Positions 42,579-51,842 are shown, numbered from the stretch's first letter. The stretch is DNA of 64,000 bases from Nocardia yamanashiensis NBRC 100130 (GCF_001613325.1 NZ_BDCD01000017.1:333466-397465); one strand, 5' to 3'. Made by a program: numbers and translations. The notes: generated from the letters alone by a model not told the origin.

Positions 42579-44621
42579 GTGCCCGAACTCCCTCCCGTAC
42601 CGAAGCTCTTGGCCACCGCAGTGCAGGCGCTGGGAGGGAAGGAACGCAAAGGTCAGCAGACCATGTCCGCGGCGGTGGCGCATGCCATCGACACCGGGGA
42701 GCATCTGGCGGTCCAGGCCGGGACCGGCACGGGCAAGTCCCTGGCCTATCTGGTGCCGAGCCTGCGGCACGCGGTGCGGACCGGACGGACCGTGGTCGTC
42801 TCGACGGCGACCATCGCCCTGCAGCGGCAGCTGGTGGACCGGGATCTGCCGCGCCTGTCGGAGGCGCTCGCCGAACCGCTCGGGCGGGTCGCGCAATTCG
42901 CGATTCTCAAGGGCCGCAACAACTATCTGTGCCTGAACAAGGTCAACAGCGCGATCCCGGACGAACCCGCCGAAGCCGAGCTGTTCGACGCCTTCGCCAT
43001 CTCGCGGCTCGGGCGCGAAGTGCAGCGGCTCAACGAATGGGTCTCCGAGACCGAGACCGGCGACCGCGACGAGCTCACCCCGGGCGTCAGCGACCGCGCC
43101 TGGCGGCAGGTGAGCGTGAGTTCCCGTGAATGCCTCGGCAAGTCGCGCTGCTCCTTCGGGCAGGACTGCTTCGCGGAGAAGGCGCGCGCCGAGGCCGGCA
43201 ATGCCGATGTGGTGGTGACCAATCACGCGCTGCTGGCCATCGACGCCATCAGCGGCATCCAGGTACTGCCCGAACACGATGTGGTGGTGATCGACGAGGC
43301 GCACGAGCTGGTCGACCGGGTCACCGGCGTGGCCACCGCCGAACTGTCCACCGCCTCGATCAGCGCCGCCGCCAAGCGCTGCACCAAGCTCATCGACGAG
43401 CAGGAGGTGGATCGCCTGGAGGGTGCGGCCGAGGCCTGGCACGCGCTGCTGGACGATCTGAACCCCGGCCGCTGGGATCGCCTGCCCGACGGCGCGGCCC
43501 CCGTGCTGGCGCTGGTCCGCGATGCCGCCTGGAACGCCCGCACCGCTCTGAATCCGCAGGGTTCCAGTGCGCCGCAAGGGGATCCGGAAGGCGCGGCCGC
43601 CCGCAATCAGGCGCTCGCCGCGGTCGAGGAGGTGCACGACGCGGTGGTGCGGGTGCTCGAGACCTTCGAGGAACCCGATCCGGCCGCCCATCGCGATGTG
43701 GTGTGGCTGGCGTCGGACGAACTGCGCGGCGTCGCCCGCCGCACCCTGCACATGGCCCCGCTCTCGGTGGGCGGCCTGTTGCGCAGCCGCCTGTTCGCCG
43801 AGGCCACCGTGGTGCTGACCTCGGCGACCCTGCAGATCGGCGGTTCCTTCGACAATCTGGCGGTCACCTGGGGTCTGCCGCCCAAGTCCGCGAGTCAGGT
43901 GGATCCGGCGCTGGCCTCCGGCAAGGAAGCACCGTCGGACGAGAAGAAGCTGCGCTGGGAATCGGTCGACGTGGGCTCGCCGTTCGACCACGCCAAATCC
44001 GGAATTCTCTATGTGGCCAAACATCTTCCGGCTCCGGGCCGGGACGGGCTGCCGCAGTCCTACATGGACGAGATCGAACGGCTGATCACCGCCGCGAACG
44101 GCCGCACACTGGGCCTGTTCTCGTCCATGCGCGCCGCCAAGGCCGCCACCGAACTGCTGCGCGAACGCCTGGACACCCCGATCCTGTGCCAGGGCGACGA
44201 CGCCACCGGCGCGCTGGTGCGCAAGTTCGCCGACGACCCGGAAACCTCACTGTTCGGGACGCTTTCGCTGTGGCAGGGCGTGGATGTGCCGGGCCCGTCG
44301 CTGAGTCTGGTGATCCTGGACCGGATTCCGTTCCCGCGCCCGGACGATCCGCTGCTGGTGGCCCGGCAGCGCGCGGTGGAATCGCGGGGCGGCAACGGTT
44401 TTCTGTCCGTCGCGGCCAATCACGCGGCGCTGCTGCTGGCGCAGGGCACGGGGCGCTTGTTGCGCAGTGTGGACGATCGCGGAGTTATCGCAATTCTGGA
44501 TTCTCGCCTGGCGACCGCGCGCTATGGCGGATATCTTCGCGCCTCGCTGCCGCCCTATTGGGAAACGTCCGATCCCCAAGTTGTGGTGAAAGCCTTGGCG
44601 CGACTTACTAAAACGAGTTAA
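42579..44621 (+). CDS. dinG: DinG/XPD-like ATP-dependent DNA helicase with an Fe-S cluster
   Basis: A 680-residue superfamily 2 helicase. Walker A AGTGTGKS is at residues 47-54, and the DEAH box VVIDEAHE near 235. Four cysteines between them (NYLC, RECLGKSRC, DC) form the XPD-type 4Fe-4S site. Motif VI near the C-terminus reads QGTGRLLRS. DinG unwinds 5'-tailed and structured DNA such as R-loops and G-quadruplexes. Rv1329c is the M. tuberculosis match, also next to pncB. A hairpin 16 bases after the stop ends the transcript. Confidence 0.9.
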   Translation: MPELPPVPKLLATAVQALGGKERKGQQTMSAAVAHAIDTGEHLAVQAGTGTGKSLAYLVPSLRHAVRTGRTVVVSTATIALQRQLVDRDLPRLSEALAEPLGRVAQFAILKGRNNYLCLNKVNSAIPDEPAEAELFDAFAISRLGREVQRLNEWVSETETGDRDELTPGVSDRAWRQVSVSSRECLGKSRCSFGQDCFAEKARAEAGNADVVVTNHALLAIDAISGIQVLPEHDVVVIDEAHELVDRVTGVATAELSTASISAAAKRCTKLIDEQEVDRLEGAAEAWHALLDDLNPGRWDRLPDGAAPVLALVRDAAWNARTALNPQGSSAPQGDPEGAAARNQALAAVEEVHDAVVRVLETFEEPDPAAHRDVVWLASDELRGVARRTLHMAPLSVGGLLRSRLFAEATVVLTSATLQIGGSFDNLAVTWGLPPKSASQVDPALASGKEAPSDEKKLRWESVDVGSPFDHAKSGILYVAKHLPAPGRDGLPQSYMDEIERLITAANGRTLGLFSSMRAAKAATELLRERLDTPILCQGDDATGALVRKFADDPETSLFGTLSLWQGVDVPGPSLSLVILDRIPFPRPDDPLLVARQRAVESRGGNGFLSVAANHAALLLAQGTGRLLRSVDDRGVIAILDSRLATARYGGYLRASLPPYWETSDPQVVVKALARLTKTS

Positions 44622-44636
44622 CAAATGCAAGAACGT

Positions 44637-44654
44637 CTGTGAGAACACTCACAG
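44637..44654 (+). terminator. short hairpin after dinG
   Basis: CTGTGAG-AACA-CTCACAG, 7-base perfect arms, beginning 15 bases past the stop codon. Confidence 0.45.
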
Positions 44655-44737
44655 GGGTGGCTCATGCTTCCGATCAGAAGTAAATTGGCAGGCGATACTC
44701 CGGTGACCCCCCAATTCCCACATCGGATGTGTCCGTA

Positions 44738-44772
44738 GTCCCCGCGCCAAGCCCTGCACGCGGCGCGGGGAC
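44738..44772 (-). terminator. hairpin terminator after the DoxX gene
   Basis: GTCCCCGCGCC (44738-44748) and GGCGCGGGGAC (44762-44772), perfect 11-base arms around a 13-base loop, 13 bases past the DoxX stop on the minus strand. Confidence 0.55.
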
Positions 44773-44785
44773 CCGAAACTTCTTC

Positions 44786-45331
44786 TTACAGCGCCGACTT
44801 CAGCACGAGCGTGACAATCGCGGCCACGACGGCCAGCGCCACCGCTCCCGCGCCCCACACCAGGCCGTGCCGCTGCCACGGGCGACCGTGATCGAGCGAC
44901 AAACGGCCCGGACCCGTGAAGGCCAGTGCGGCGGCGGCGATTCCGAACAGCACCGGCAGCTCCCACATGGCGAAACCGCCGCTCCAGGTCGCGTTCGCGG
45001 CATTGATCATGGTGCCCAGCGCGGCCGCGGCGGCCAGCGGCGTGAGCAGGCCCAGCAGCAGGAGCAGCCCGCCGCCGAGTTCGGTGAGCCCGGCCAGGGT
45101 GCCGAAGAACTTGCCGGGGTTGTAGCCCATGCCGTCGAAGGCCTGGGTGGTGGCGTCCCAGCCGTAGCCGCCGAACCAGCCGAAGAGCTTCTGGGAGCCA
45201 TGGACGGCCAGCAGGCCGCCGAAGCCCACGCGGGCGATCAGCAGGCCGATATCGGAGCCGGTGACGGAGTTGGTGGCGGTGGTGTTCGGAGTGGTCATGG
45301 CGTTCTCGACTGTCTGCTCGAGGGTGGTCAT
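44786..45331 (-). CDS. DoxX-family membrane protein
   Basis: A 181-residue DoxX protein with four membrane helices. LLIARVGFGGLLAVHGSQKL is the first, with GWFGGYG after it, then GTLAGLTELGGGLLLLLGLL and MWELPVLFGIAAAALAFTGP. M. tuberculosis DoxX (Rv3005c) works with a thiol-oxidoreductase and superoxide dismutase; no such partner is here. The start is uncertain: ATG 45331, 45298 and 45349 are in frame, and a 17-base sequence containing the first two is duplicated with one mismatch, 33 bases apart. Confidence 0.78.
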   Translation of the reverse strand: MTTLEQTVENAMTTPNTTATNSVTGSDIGLLIARVGFGGLLAVHGSQKLFGWFGGYGWDATTQAFDGMGYNPGKFFGTLAGLTELGGGLLLLLGLLTPLAAAAALGTMINAANATWSGGFAMWELPVLFGIAAAALAFTGPGRLSLDHGRPWQRHGLVWGAGAVALAVVAAIVTLVLKSAL

Positions 45332-45490
45332 GGCGTGCTCGTTTCTCATCGGTCGGTCTGCGTCCCGGCCGCGATCCGGAAAGCGGACCATGGTCCGTAT
45401 CGCTGCCGACAGTGGGAGCCAACCGGCCTCGGCGGCAGCGTATTCCGCTCCCGCCGCACCGAAGGGGTGACCTGGGTCACCGGTGCCGAA

Positions 45491-46858
45491 TCATTCGGCC
45501 AGGAACCAGAAGTACGACAGGAAGATGACCGCGAGCACCCACATGACCGGATGCACCTCGCGGGCGCGCTTCTTGGCCACCATGACCACGGGATAGAACA
45601 GCAGGCCCATGGCGATGCCGTTGGCGATGGAGTAGGTCAGCGGCATCATGATCACGGTCAGGAAGGCCGGAACCGCGTACTCCAGCTTGCCCCACTCGAT
45701 TTCGCCCAGGGCCCTTGCCATCAGCACGCCGACCACGATCAACGCCGGGGCCGTCACCGCCGGCACGCCCGCGACGACCGCGAAGAGCGGGAAGAAGAAC
45801 ATGGCGACCAGGAACCAGAAGGCGGTGGACACCGCGGTCAGGCCGGTGCGCCCGCCCGCCGAGACGCCCGCGGTGGATTCCACGTAGGCGGTGGTGGTCG
45901 AGGTGCCGATGATGGCGCCGGCGGCGGTGCCGACCGAGTCGGCCGCCAGGGCCTGGCCCGCGCGATCGAGCTTGCCGTCCTTGGTCAGCAGCCCGGCCTG
46001 GTTGGCGACGCCGATCAAAGTGCCGGAGGCGTCGAAGAAGTCGACGAACAGCATGGTCAGCACGACGATGATCATCTGCTGGGTGAAGGCGTCGGGCAGG
46101 TGGATGACCGCCTGGCCGAAGGTCTTGTCCAGCCCGTGCGGCAGCGCCGCGAGGGAATTCGGCAGTTCCACCAGACCGCAGACGATGCCGAGCACGGTGG
46201 TCGAGAGGATGCCGTAGAGCACCGCGCCGTGCCAGCCCAGCACCAGGAACACCACGGTGACGACCAGGCCGAACACGGCCAGCAGGGTGGTGCCGTGGTG
46301 GAAGTTGCCCAGGTGCACGAAGGTGGCGTCGGAGGCCACCACGATGCCGGAGTTCTTCAGGCCCAGGAAGGCCACGAACATGCCGATGCCGGCGCCGACG
46401 GCCAGCTTCATCTGCATGGGGATGGCGTCGATGATCTTCTCGCGCACCTTGGTGATGGCGAGCACGAAGAAGATGATGCCCGAGAGCAGGGTGCCCGAAA
46501 GCGCTTCCTGCCACGGGATTCCCATGCCCAGCACGACCGAGTAGGCGAAGAAGGCGTTCAGGCCCATGCCGGGCGCCAGCGCCACCGGGTATTTGGCCCA
46601 CAGGCCCATGACCAGGGTGCCGAAGACGGCGGCCACGGCGGTGGCGGTGAAGACCGCCTGCACCGGCATGCCCTTGTCGCCCAGCGCGCCGTTGGGGCCG
46701 TCGCCGAGGATGGACGGGTTCACGGCGAGCACGTACGACATGGCGAGGAACGTGATGGTTCCGGCCATGAGCTCACGTTTGACGGTCGATCCGTGCTGGC
46801 TGATGCCGAAGTACTCGTCGACGCGCCCCTTGGTGCGCGTGAGGACGCCGGTGCTCAT
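45491..46858 (-). CDS. NCS2 purine permease (AzgA/PbuG-like)
   Basis: A 455-residue membrane transporter of the AzgA-like NCS2 subfamily. GTITFLAMSYVLAVNPSIL near residue 33, GMGLNAFFAYSVV near 95 and FVDFFDASGTLIGVANQAGL near 272 are family signatures; GTSTTTAYVESTAGVSAGGR near 315 holds the substrate-binding segment. It should import adenine, guanine or hypoxanthine with protons. ATG 46858 is chosen from the family start. The 5' leader contains an 11-base-pair hairpin, and a palindrome separates it from the divergent acyl-CoA synthetase gene. Confidence 0.85.
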   Translation of the reverse strand: MSTGVLTRTKGRVDEYFGISQHGSTVKRELMAGTITFLAMSYVLAVNPSILGDGPNGALGDKGMPVQAVFTATAVAAVFGTLVMGLWAKYPVALAPGMGLNAFFAYSVVLGMGIPWQEALSGTLLSGIIFFVLAITKVREKIIDAIPMQMKLAVGAGIGMFVAFLGLKNSGIVVASDATFVHLGNFHHGTTLLAVFGLVVTVVFLVLGWHGAVLYGILSTTVLGIVCGLVELPNSLAALPHGLDKTFGQAVIHLPDAFTQQMIIVVLTMLFVDFFDASGTLIGVANQAGLLTKDGKLDRAGQALAADSVGTAAGAIIGTSTTTAYVESTAGVSAGGRTGLTAVSTAFWFLVAMFFFPLFAVVAGVPAVTAPALIVVGVLMARALGEIEWGKLEYAVPAFLTVIMMPLTYSIANGIAMGLLFYPVVMVAKKRAREVHPVMWVLAVIFLSYFWFLAE

Positions 46859-46918
46859 GAGTGTGCTGTCTCCAGTCGGCGGGAGGGTAGAAAGATGCCC
46901 TGGGCACCGTACTTGTCC

Positions 46919-46951
46919 GGTTCGCCGGGACTCAACCCGGCCCGGCGAACC
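46919..46951 (-). promoter_or_regulatory. leader hairpin of the purine permease gene
   Basis: GGTTCGCCGGG (46919-46929) and CCCGGCGAACC (46941-46951) pair over 11 bases around an 11-base loop, 60 bases before the permease start. A smaller TGCCC-T-GGGCA stem (46896-46906) follows. It does not match the purine riboswitch core I know. Confidence 0.45.
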
Positions 46952-47021
46952 ATCGGCAATCGCAGCTGCCTCACCCTTGAATTCACGGTGCGAGCAGCGC
47001 AATTAGTCCGCAATTTAACTG

Positions 47022-47037
47022 ATTACCGGCCGGTAAT
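47022..47037. promoter_or_regulatory. perfect 16-base palindrome ATTACCGG/CCGGTAAT
   Basis: An uninterrupted palindrome in the 268-base gap between the permease (minus) and acyl-CoA synthetase (plus) genes, 89 bases before the latter. TTACCGGCCGGTAA-like cores are common TetR-family operators. Confidence 0.55.
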
Positions 47038-47126
47038 TAAGAAGCCTTGACCTAAACTGTCTGGGACGTTACAAATGCGTTATCGCCGGACGACAGGGGA
47101 ACCGGCCGACGAGAGTTTGCAAGCAC

Positions 47127-49181
47127 GTGGTTACCGACGTCATCGATGCGATCGCCGAATTTCCGATCGCCCGCAAAGCAATCTGGGATGTGCTCGTCGA
47201 GCCGCAGACCTACCCTCGGCTATTTCCCGGAATCGGCGCGTGTGAAACACCGGATACCGCCGAGGAACATCAGACGCTGAATCTGCGCATCGGCGGCGCC
47301 GGCCTCGAGATCCGGACGCTGCGGGTGCTGCTGCGGATCGCGCGCGATCAGGAGAGCCTGGAACTGCACTGCCCCGACTACGGCAGCTTCGCGGCGGTGC
47401 GGCTGCGCGAGATCGGCGAGCAGACCCGGGTCATGGTCACCTGCTTCAAGGCGAGCCGGGTGCATCCGCTGCTGACCGAACTGCCCAATTCGGCGGTGAC
47501 GGCCTGGGTGCAGCAGGGCCTGCGGCGGGTCGCCGAACTGATCCAGGGCGCGCCCACCGCGGTCATCATCAATGGCGAGGACTCGCCGATGAAACTGCAA
47601 GCGGGCGTCGCCAAGCAGATGGTGGCCTCCGGCGTGGTGCGCACCTTCCGGCCCGATGTCGGGCTGCGGCAGATCGGCAGCCTGGCCAAATGGGGCTTCA
47701 GCATGGCGGGCGGATACGCCGCCGCGGCCGCGCACTCCCCGCAGCGGCTGGCCGTCGTGGACGACCGCTACAGCAGCACCTTCGAGCAATTGCACGCCCG
47801 CAGCAATGCCCTCGCCGGGGCCTTCACCGCGCTCGGCTTCGGGGCCGGCACCGCGGTCGGGCTGCTGTGCCGCAATCACAGCGGCATGGTCGAATGCATG
47901 GTGGCGGCGGGCAAGTCGGGCGCGGACGCGGTGCTGCTCAATACCGGGCTGGCCGCGCGGCAGGTCGAGGAGATCGTGCAGCGGCATCAGCTGGCGGCGC
48001 TGTTCGTGGACAACGAGTTCGAGCCGCTGGTGCGGTATCTGCCCGCGGACCTGCCGCGCTTCACCGCCGACGATGTGGCGCCGGTGCCGGGGCGCACCAC
48101 CATCGAGGAGCTGATCGCCATGCGGCAGCAGCCCCCGCGGAAATCACCGCGGCCGGGGCGGCTGGTAGTGCTCACCTCCGGCACCAGCGGGACGCCCAAG
48201 GGCGCGCGGCGGCCGCATCCCAAGGGTTTCGGGACGGTGGCGGCGCTGCTGTCGCGAATTCCGTTCGGGGTCAACGAGACCATGCTGATCCCCTCGCCGC
48301 TGTTCCACACCTGGGGACTGGCGGCGCTGCAGATCTCCACGGCCATTCGCGCCACCGTGGTGCTGAGCGATCGCTTCGATGCCGAGGAGTGTCTGCGGCG
48401 CATCGCCGAACAGCGCATCACCGCGCTGATCGTGGTGCCGGTCATGGTGAATCGCATTCTCGACCTGCCCGCGCACGTGCGCGAACGCTACGACCTGTCC
48501 AGCCTGAAGGTGGTGGCCAGTTGCGGTGCGCCGCTGGCCGGGGCGGTGGTGCTGAAGTTCCTGGAGGCCTTCGGCGACATCCTCTACAACGTGTACGGCT
48601 CGACCGAGGTGTCGTGGGCGTCCATCGCCGATCCCGCCGATCTGCGGCTGTCCCCCACCACCGCCGGACGCCCGCCGCTGGGCACCCGGATCGCGGTGCT
48701 GGGCCCGGATCGGCGGCCGCTGCCGGTCGGGGTGGTCGGGCGGATCTTCGTCGGCAATCACATGCTCTTCGACGGCTACACCGATGCCACGCCGCCGGAC
48801 GAGGCGGACGGCATGCTCGACACCGGCGATATCGGCTACCTCGACGCCACCGGGAAGATGTTCGTGTCCGGCCGCGACGACGAGATGATCATCTCCGGCG
48901 GCGAGAACGTCTTCCCGCGCGCGGTCGAGGAGGCGCTCTCGCATCTGCCGCAGGTCAGCGAGGTGGCGGTGGTCGGGGTGCCGGACCGCGAATTCGGCCA
49001 GCGGCTGGCGGCTTTCGTGGTCAAACGCCCCGGCTCCGGCCTCGACTCGGACATGGTGCGCAACTACATCCGGCATCGGGTCAGCCGGTTCTCGGTGCCG
49101 CGCGACGTCACCTTCCTGGATTCGCTGCCGCGCAACGCCACCGGCAAGATCCTCAAGCGCACCCTGGTCCTGCCGACCTGA
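47127..49181 (+). CDS. acyl-CoA synthetase (ANL family) with an N-terminal SRPBCC-like domain
   Basis: A 684-residue protein in two parts. Residues 1-145 look like a SRPBCC/polyketide-cyclase lipid-binding fold (IAEFPIARKAIWDVLVEPQT, then the long C-terminal helix near 115-140). Residues about 155-684 are a FadD-type adenylating enzyme: LTSGTSGTPKGARR near 350, YGSTEVSW near 490, TGDIGYLDATGKMFVSGRDD near 568, and the catalytic Lys in NATGKILKR at the end. The frame is continuous. An internal ATG at 47589 has GGCGAGGA 7 bases upstream and could give a synthetase-only product. GTG 47127 is the first start; its upstream signals are weak. Confidence 0.8.
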   Translation: MVTDVIDAIAEFPIARKAIWDVLVEPQTYPRLFPGIGACETPDTAEEHQTLNLRIGGAGLEIRTLRVLLRIARDQESLELHCPDYGSFAAVRLREIGEQTRVMVTCFKASRVHPLLTELPNSAVTAWVQQGLRRVAELIQGAPTAVIINGEDSPMKLQAGVAKQMVASGVVRTFRPDVGLRQIGSLAKWGFSMAGGYAAAAAHSPQRLAVVDDRYSSTFEQLHARSNALAGAFTALGFGAGTAVGLLCRNHSGMVECMVAAGKSGADAVLLNTGLAARQVEEIVQRHQLAALFVDNEFEPLVRYLPADLPRFTADDVAPVPGRTTIEELIAMRQQPPRKSPRPGRLVVLTSGTSGTPKGARRPHPKGFGTVAALLSRIPFGVNETMLIPSPLFHTWGLAALQISTAIRATVVLSDRFDAEECLRRIAEQRITALIVVPVMVNRILDLPAHVRERYDLSSLKVVASCGAPLAGAVVLKFLEAFGDILYNVYGSTEVSWASIADPADLRLSPTTAGRPPLGTRIAVLGPDRRPLPVGVVGRIFVGNHMLFDGYTDATPPDEADGMLDTGDIGYLDATGKMFVSGRDDEMIISGGENVFPRAVEEALSHLPQVSEVAVVGVPDREFGQRLAAFVVKRPGSGLDSDMVRNYIRHRVSRFSVPRDVTFLDSLPRNATGKILKRTLVLPT

Positions 49182-49183
49182 GG

Positions 49184-51751
49184 TCAGGGGCTGGGCGTGG
49201 CGATCAGGCCCAGTTCGGCGTCACCGGCCAGCAGCGGATGGTGCGGCAGGATGCGGATGGTGTAGCCGACCGCGCCCGAGACCGGGACCGGGGTCTCGAC
49301 GGTGAAAACGTCGGTGCCGGAATCGGTTCCGCTGTGCGTCATGGCGACGGTGTGGACGTCGGTGAGGTCGTCGTTCGGGGTGACGCGGCCCAGGGCGGCC
49401 TGCACGACGACGTCGGAGGGCGCGAGGCCGCCGAGATCGATGCGGGCGCGCAACGCCAGGTTCGCGCCGATCACCGGGGTGTCGGGCAGGCCGGAGCTGT
49501 CGACCTGCACGACTTTCACCGCGGGCCAGGCGGATTCGACGCGGCGGCGGTATTCGGCGAGCTCCCGTGCGCCCTTGAAGTCGTCGGCGGCGACGGCGGC
49601 GTAACCGGCCGCGGTGGGGGCGTAGTAGTCGACGGCGTAATCGCGAACCATGCGGGACGCCAGCACTTTCGGGCCCAGGGTCTGCAGGGTGTGGCGGACC
49701 ATTTCCATCCAGCGGACCGGCAAATCGTCGTGGTCGCGGTCGTAGAAGCGGGGCAGCACCGCGCGTTCCAGCAGTTCGTAGAGCGCCGACGCCTCCAGAT
49801 CGTCGCGGCGGTGTTCGTCGCGGATGCCGTCGGCGGTGGGGATGGCCCAGCCGTTCTCGCCGTCGTACATCTCGTCCCACCAGCCGTCGCGGATGGAGAG
49901 ATTGAGGCCGCCGTTGAGCGCCGACTTCATGCCCGACGTGCCGCAGGCTTCGAGCGGGCGCAGCGGATTGTTCAGCCAGACATCGCAACCCCAGTACAGG
50001 TAGCGGGCCATGGACATGTCGTAGTCGGGCAGGAAGACGATGCGGTGCCGGACCGCCGGATCGTCGGCGAAGCGCACGATCTGCTGGATCAGCGCCTTGC
50101 CGCCGTCATCGGCCGGATGGGACTTACCGGCCACCACCAGCTGCACCGGGCGCTCGGGATCGAGCAGCATGGCGCGCAGGCGCTCCGGATCGCGCAGCAT
50201 GAGGGTGAGGCGCTTGTAGGTGGGCACGCGGCGCGCGAACCCGACGGTCAGCACGCGCGGATCGAAAACCTCGTCGATCCAGCCCAATTCGGCCGGGGCG
50301 GCGCCGCGTTCCAGCCAGGACGCACGCAACCGGCGGCGCACCTCGGCGACCAGCACGCCGCGCAGGGCATTGCGGGTGGACCACAGTTCGCCCAGGTCCA
50401 CATCGCAGAGCCGCTCCCAGCCGCGCGCCTCCTCCACCAGTTCGTCGCCGATGAGCTCGCGGGCCTTGTCGATCCATTCGCGGGCGGCCCAGGTGGGGGC
50501 GTGCACGCCATTGGTGACCGAGCCGATCGGCACCTCGGCGACATCGAAGCCGGGCCAGAGCGGGGCGAACATCTCGCGGCTGACCTCGCCGTGCAGCTTC
50601 GAAACGCCGTTGGCGCGCTGGGCGAGTCGCAGGCCCAGGTGGGCCATATTGAACACCGACGGATCGGCCTCGCGGCCCATGGCCAGGATGCGATCCACCG
50701 AAACGCCGGGCAGCACCAGCGATTCGCGTTCCCCGTGCGCACCGCCGAAGTAGCGGCGCACCAGGGCGCTCGCGAAACGGTCGATACCGGCGGGCACCGG
50801 GGTGTGGGTGGTGAACACGGTGCCCGCGCGGACCGCCGTCAGCGCGGCATCGAAATCCATTCCGGTGGACATGAATTCGCGAATGCGCTCGATGCCCAGG
50901 AAGCCGGCGTGGCCCTCGTTCATATGGAACACATCGGGATCGGGCAGGCCGCCTGCGCGGGTGTAGGCGCGCACCGCGCGGGTGCCGCCGATACCGGCCA
51001 GGATCTCCTGCTTGATGCGGTGGTCCTGGTCGCCGCCGTACAGCCGGTCGGTGACCGCGCGCAGCTCCGGATCGTTCTCCGCGATATCGGAATCCAAGAG
51101 CAGCAAGGGAATCCGGCCCACCTGGGCGATCCACACCCGGGCCCGCAGCACCCGGCCCTCGGGCATCGCGACGTGAATCAGCACCGGCGCGCCGCCCTCG
51201 GTGAGCAGCCGCAGCGGCAATCCCTGGGGGTCCAGCGCGGGATAACGCTCGGCCTGCCACCCGTCGGCGGTCAGCGACTGCCGGAAATAGCCTGAGCGAT
51301 ACAGCAATCCGACGCCGATGAGCGGCAATCCCAGATCCGACGCGGCCTTGAGATGGTCACCCGCCAGAATCCCCAGCCCACCCGAATAGTTCGGCAGCAC
51401 CTCGGTGACCCCGAACTCCATAGAGAAGTACGCGATCCCCTTCGGCCCGCCCGTCTGCTTCTGGAACCACCGCGGCCGCGCCAGATAATCGGCGAGATCA
51501 GCGGCAGCCGCATCGACCCGCCGCGTGTACGCCTCGTCGGCAGCGAGCTCATCCAGCCGCTCCGCCGGCACCTCCCCCAGCATCCGCACGGGATCGTGCC
51601 CGACCTCCAGCCACAGCCCCGGATCCAGCTCGGCGAACAAGTCCTGCGTCGGCCCGTGCCAAGACCACCGCAAGTTGGTGGCCAGCTCGGTCAGCGCGGA
51701 CAGCCGCTCGGGCAAATGAGCGCGGACAGTGAATCGACGCAGTGCCTTCAC
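49184..51751 (-). CDS. glgP: alpha-glucan phosphorylase (maltodextrin/glycogen phosphorylase)
   Basis: An 855-residue GT35 phosphorylase of the short actinobacterial/archaeal type. AYFSMEFGVTEVLPNYSGGL near residue 107 and GTSGMKSALNGGLNLSIRDG near 612 (with the PLP Lys) are diagnostic. ALRRFTVRAHLPERL opens the protein, which decides GTG 51751, lying 8 bases after TAGGGT. It releases glucose 1-phosphate from alpha-1,4-glucan ends. It is divergent from the thioesterase-like gene and glgE-glgB, as glgP faces glgE-glgB in M. tuberculosis. Confidence 0.92.
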   Translation of the reverse strand: MKALRRFTVRAHLPERLSALTELATNLRWSWHGPTQDLFAELDPGLWLEVGHDPVRMLGEVPAERLDELAADEAYTRRVDAAAADLADYLARPRWFQKQTGGPKGIAYFSMEFGVTEVLPNYSGGLGILAGDHLKAASDLGLPLIGVGLLYRSGYFRQSLTADGWQAERYPALDPQGLPLRLLTEGGAPVLIHVAMPEGRVLRARVWIAQVGRIPLLLLDSDIAENDPELRAVTDRLYGGDQDHRIKQEILAGIGGTRAVRAYTRAGGLPDPDVFHMNEGHAGFLGIERIREFMSTGMDFDAALTAVRAGTVFTTHTPVPAGIDRFASALVRRYFGGAHGERESLVLPGVSVDRILAMGREADPSVFNMAHLGLRLAQRANGVSKLHGEVSREMFAPLWPGFDVAEVPIGSVTNGVHAPTWAAREWIDKARELIGDELVEEARGWERLCDVDLGELWSTRNALRGVLVAEVRRRLRASWLERGAAPAELGWIDEVFDPRVLTVGFARRVPTYKRLTLMLRDPERLRAMLLDPERPVQLVVAGKSHPADDGGKALIQQIVRFADDPAVRHRIVFLPDYDMSMARYLYWGCDVWLNNPLRPLEACGTSGMKSALNGGLNLSIRDGWWDEMYDGENGWAIPTADGIRDEHRRDDLEASALYELLERAVLPRFYDRDHDDLPVRWMEMVRHTLQTLGPKVLASRMVRDYAVDYYAPTAAGYAAVAADDFKGARELAEYRRRVESAWPAVKVVQVDSSGLPDTPVIGANLALRARIDLGGLAPSDVVVQAALGRVTPNDDLTDVHTVAMTHSGTDSGTDVFTVETPVPVSGAVGYTIRILPHHPLLAGDAELGLIATPSP

Positions 51752-51759
51752 CCCTGTAG

Positions 51760-51765
51760 ACCCTA
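51760..51765 (-). promoter_or_regulatory. -10 element TAGGGT of glgP
   Basis: On the minus strand TAGGGT lies 8 bases before GTG 51751, with no Shine-Dalgarno, predicting a leaderless transcript. Confidence 0.45.
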
Positions 51766-51829
51766 CCCGCAGGCCGGCACGCCCCGCCGTCTTCAGCCGC
51801 CCCGGCGGGAGCATCCCATCGGCAACCGA

Positions 51830-51835
51830 TAACGT
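51830..51835 (+). promoter_or_regulatory. -10 element TAACGT of the thioesterase-like gene
   Basis: TAACGT lies 7 bases before ATG 51843, predicting a leaderless transcript. Confidence 0.45.
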
Positions 51836-51842
51836 GTTTCAT

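Noticed and set aside
46859..47126. A classical purine riboswitch in the permease leader
   Set aside because: The three-way junction core and loop-loop signature could not be found; only simple stems are present.
47690..51295. A 1201-codon open frame on the plus strand across the acyl-CoA synthetase and glgP genes
   Set aside because: Composition is Arg/Ala/Gly-biased with no fold, and it overlaps two well-supported genes in other frames.
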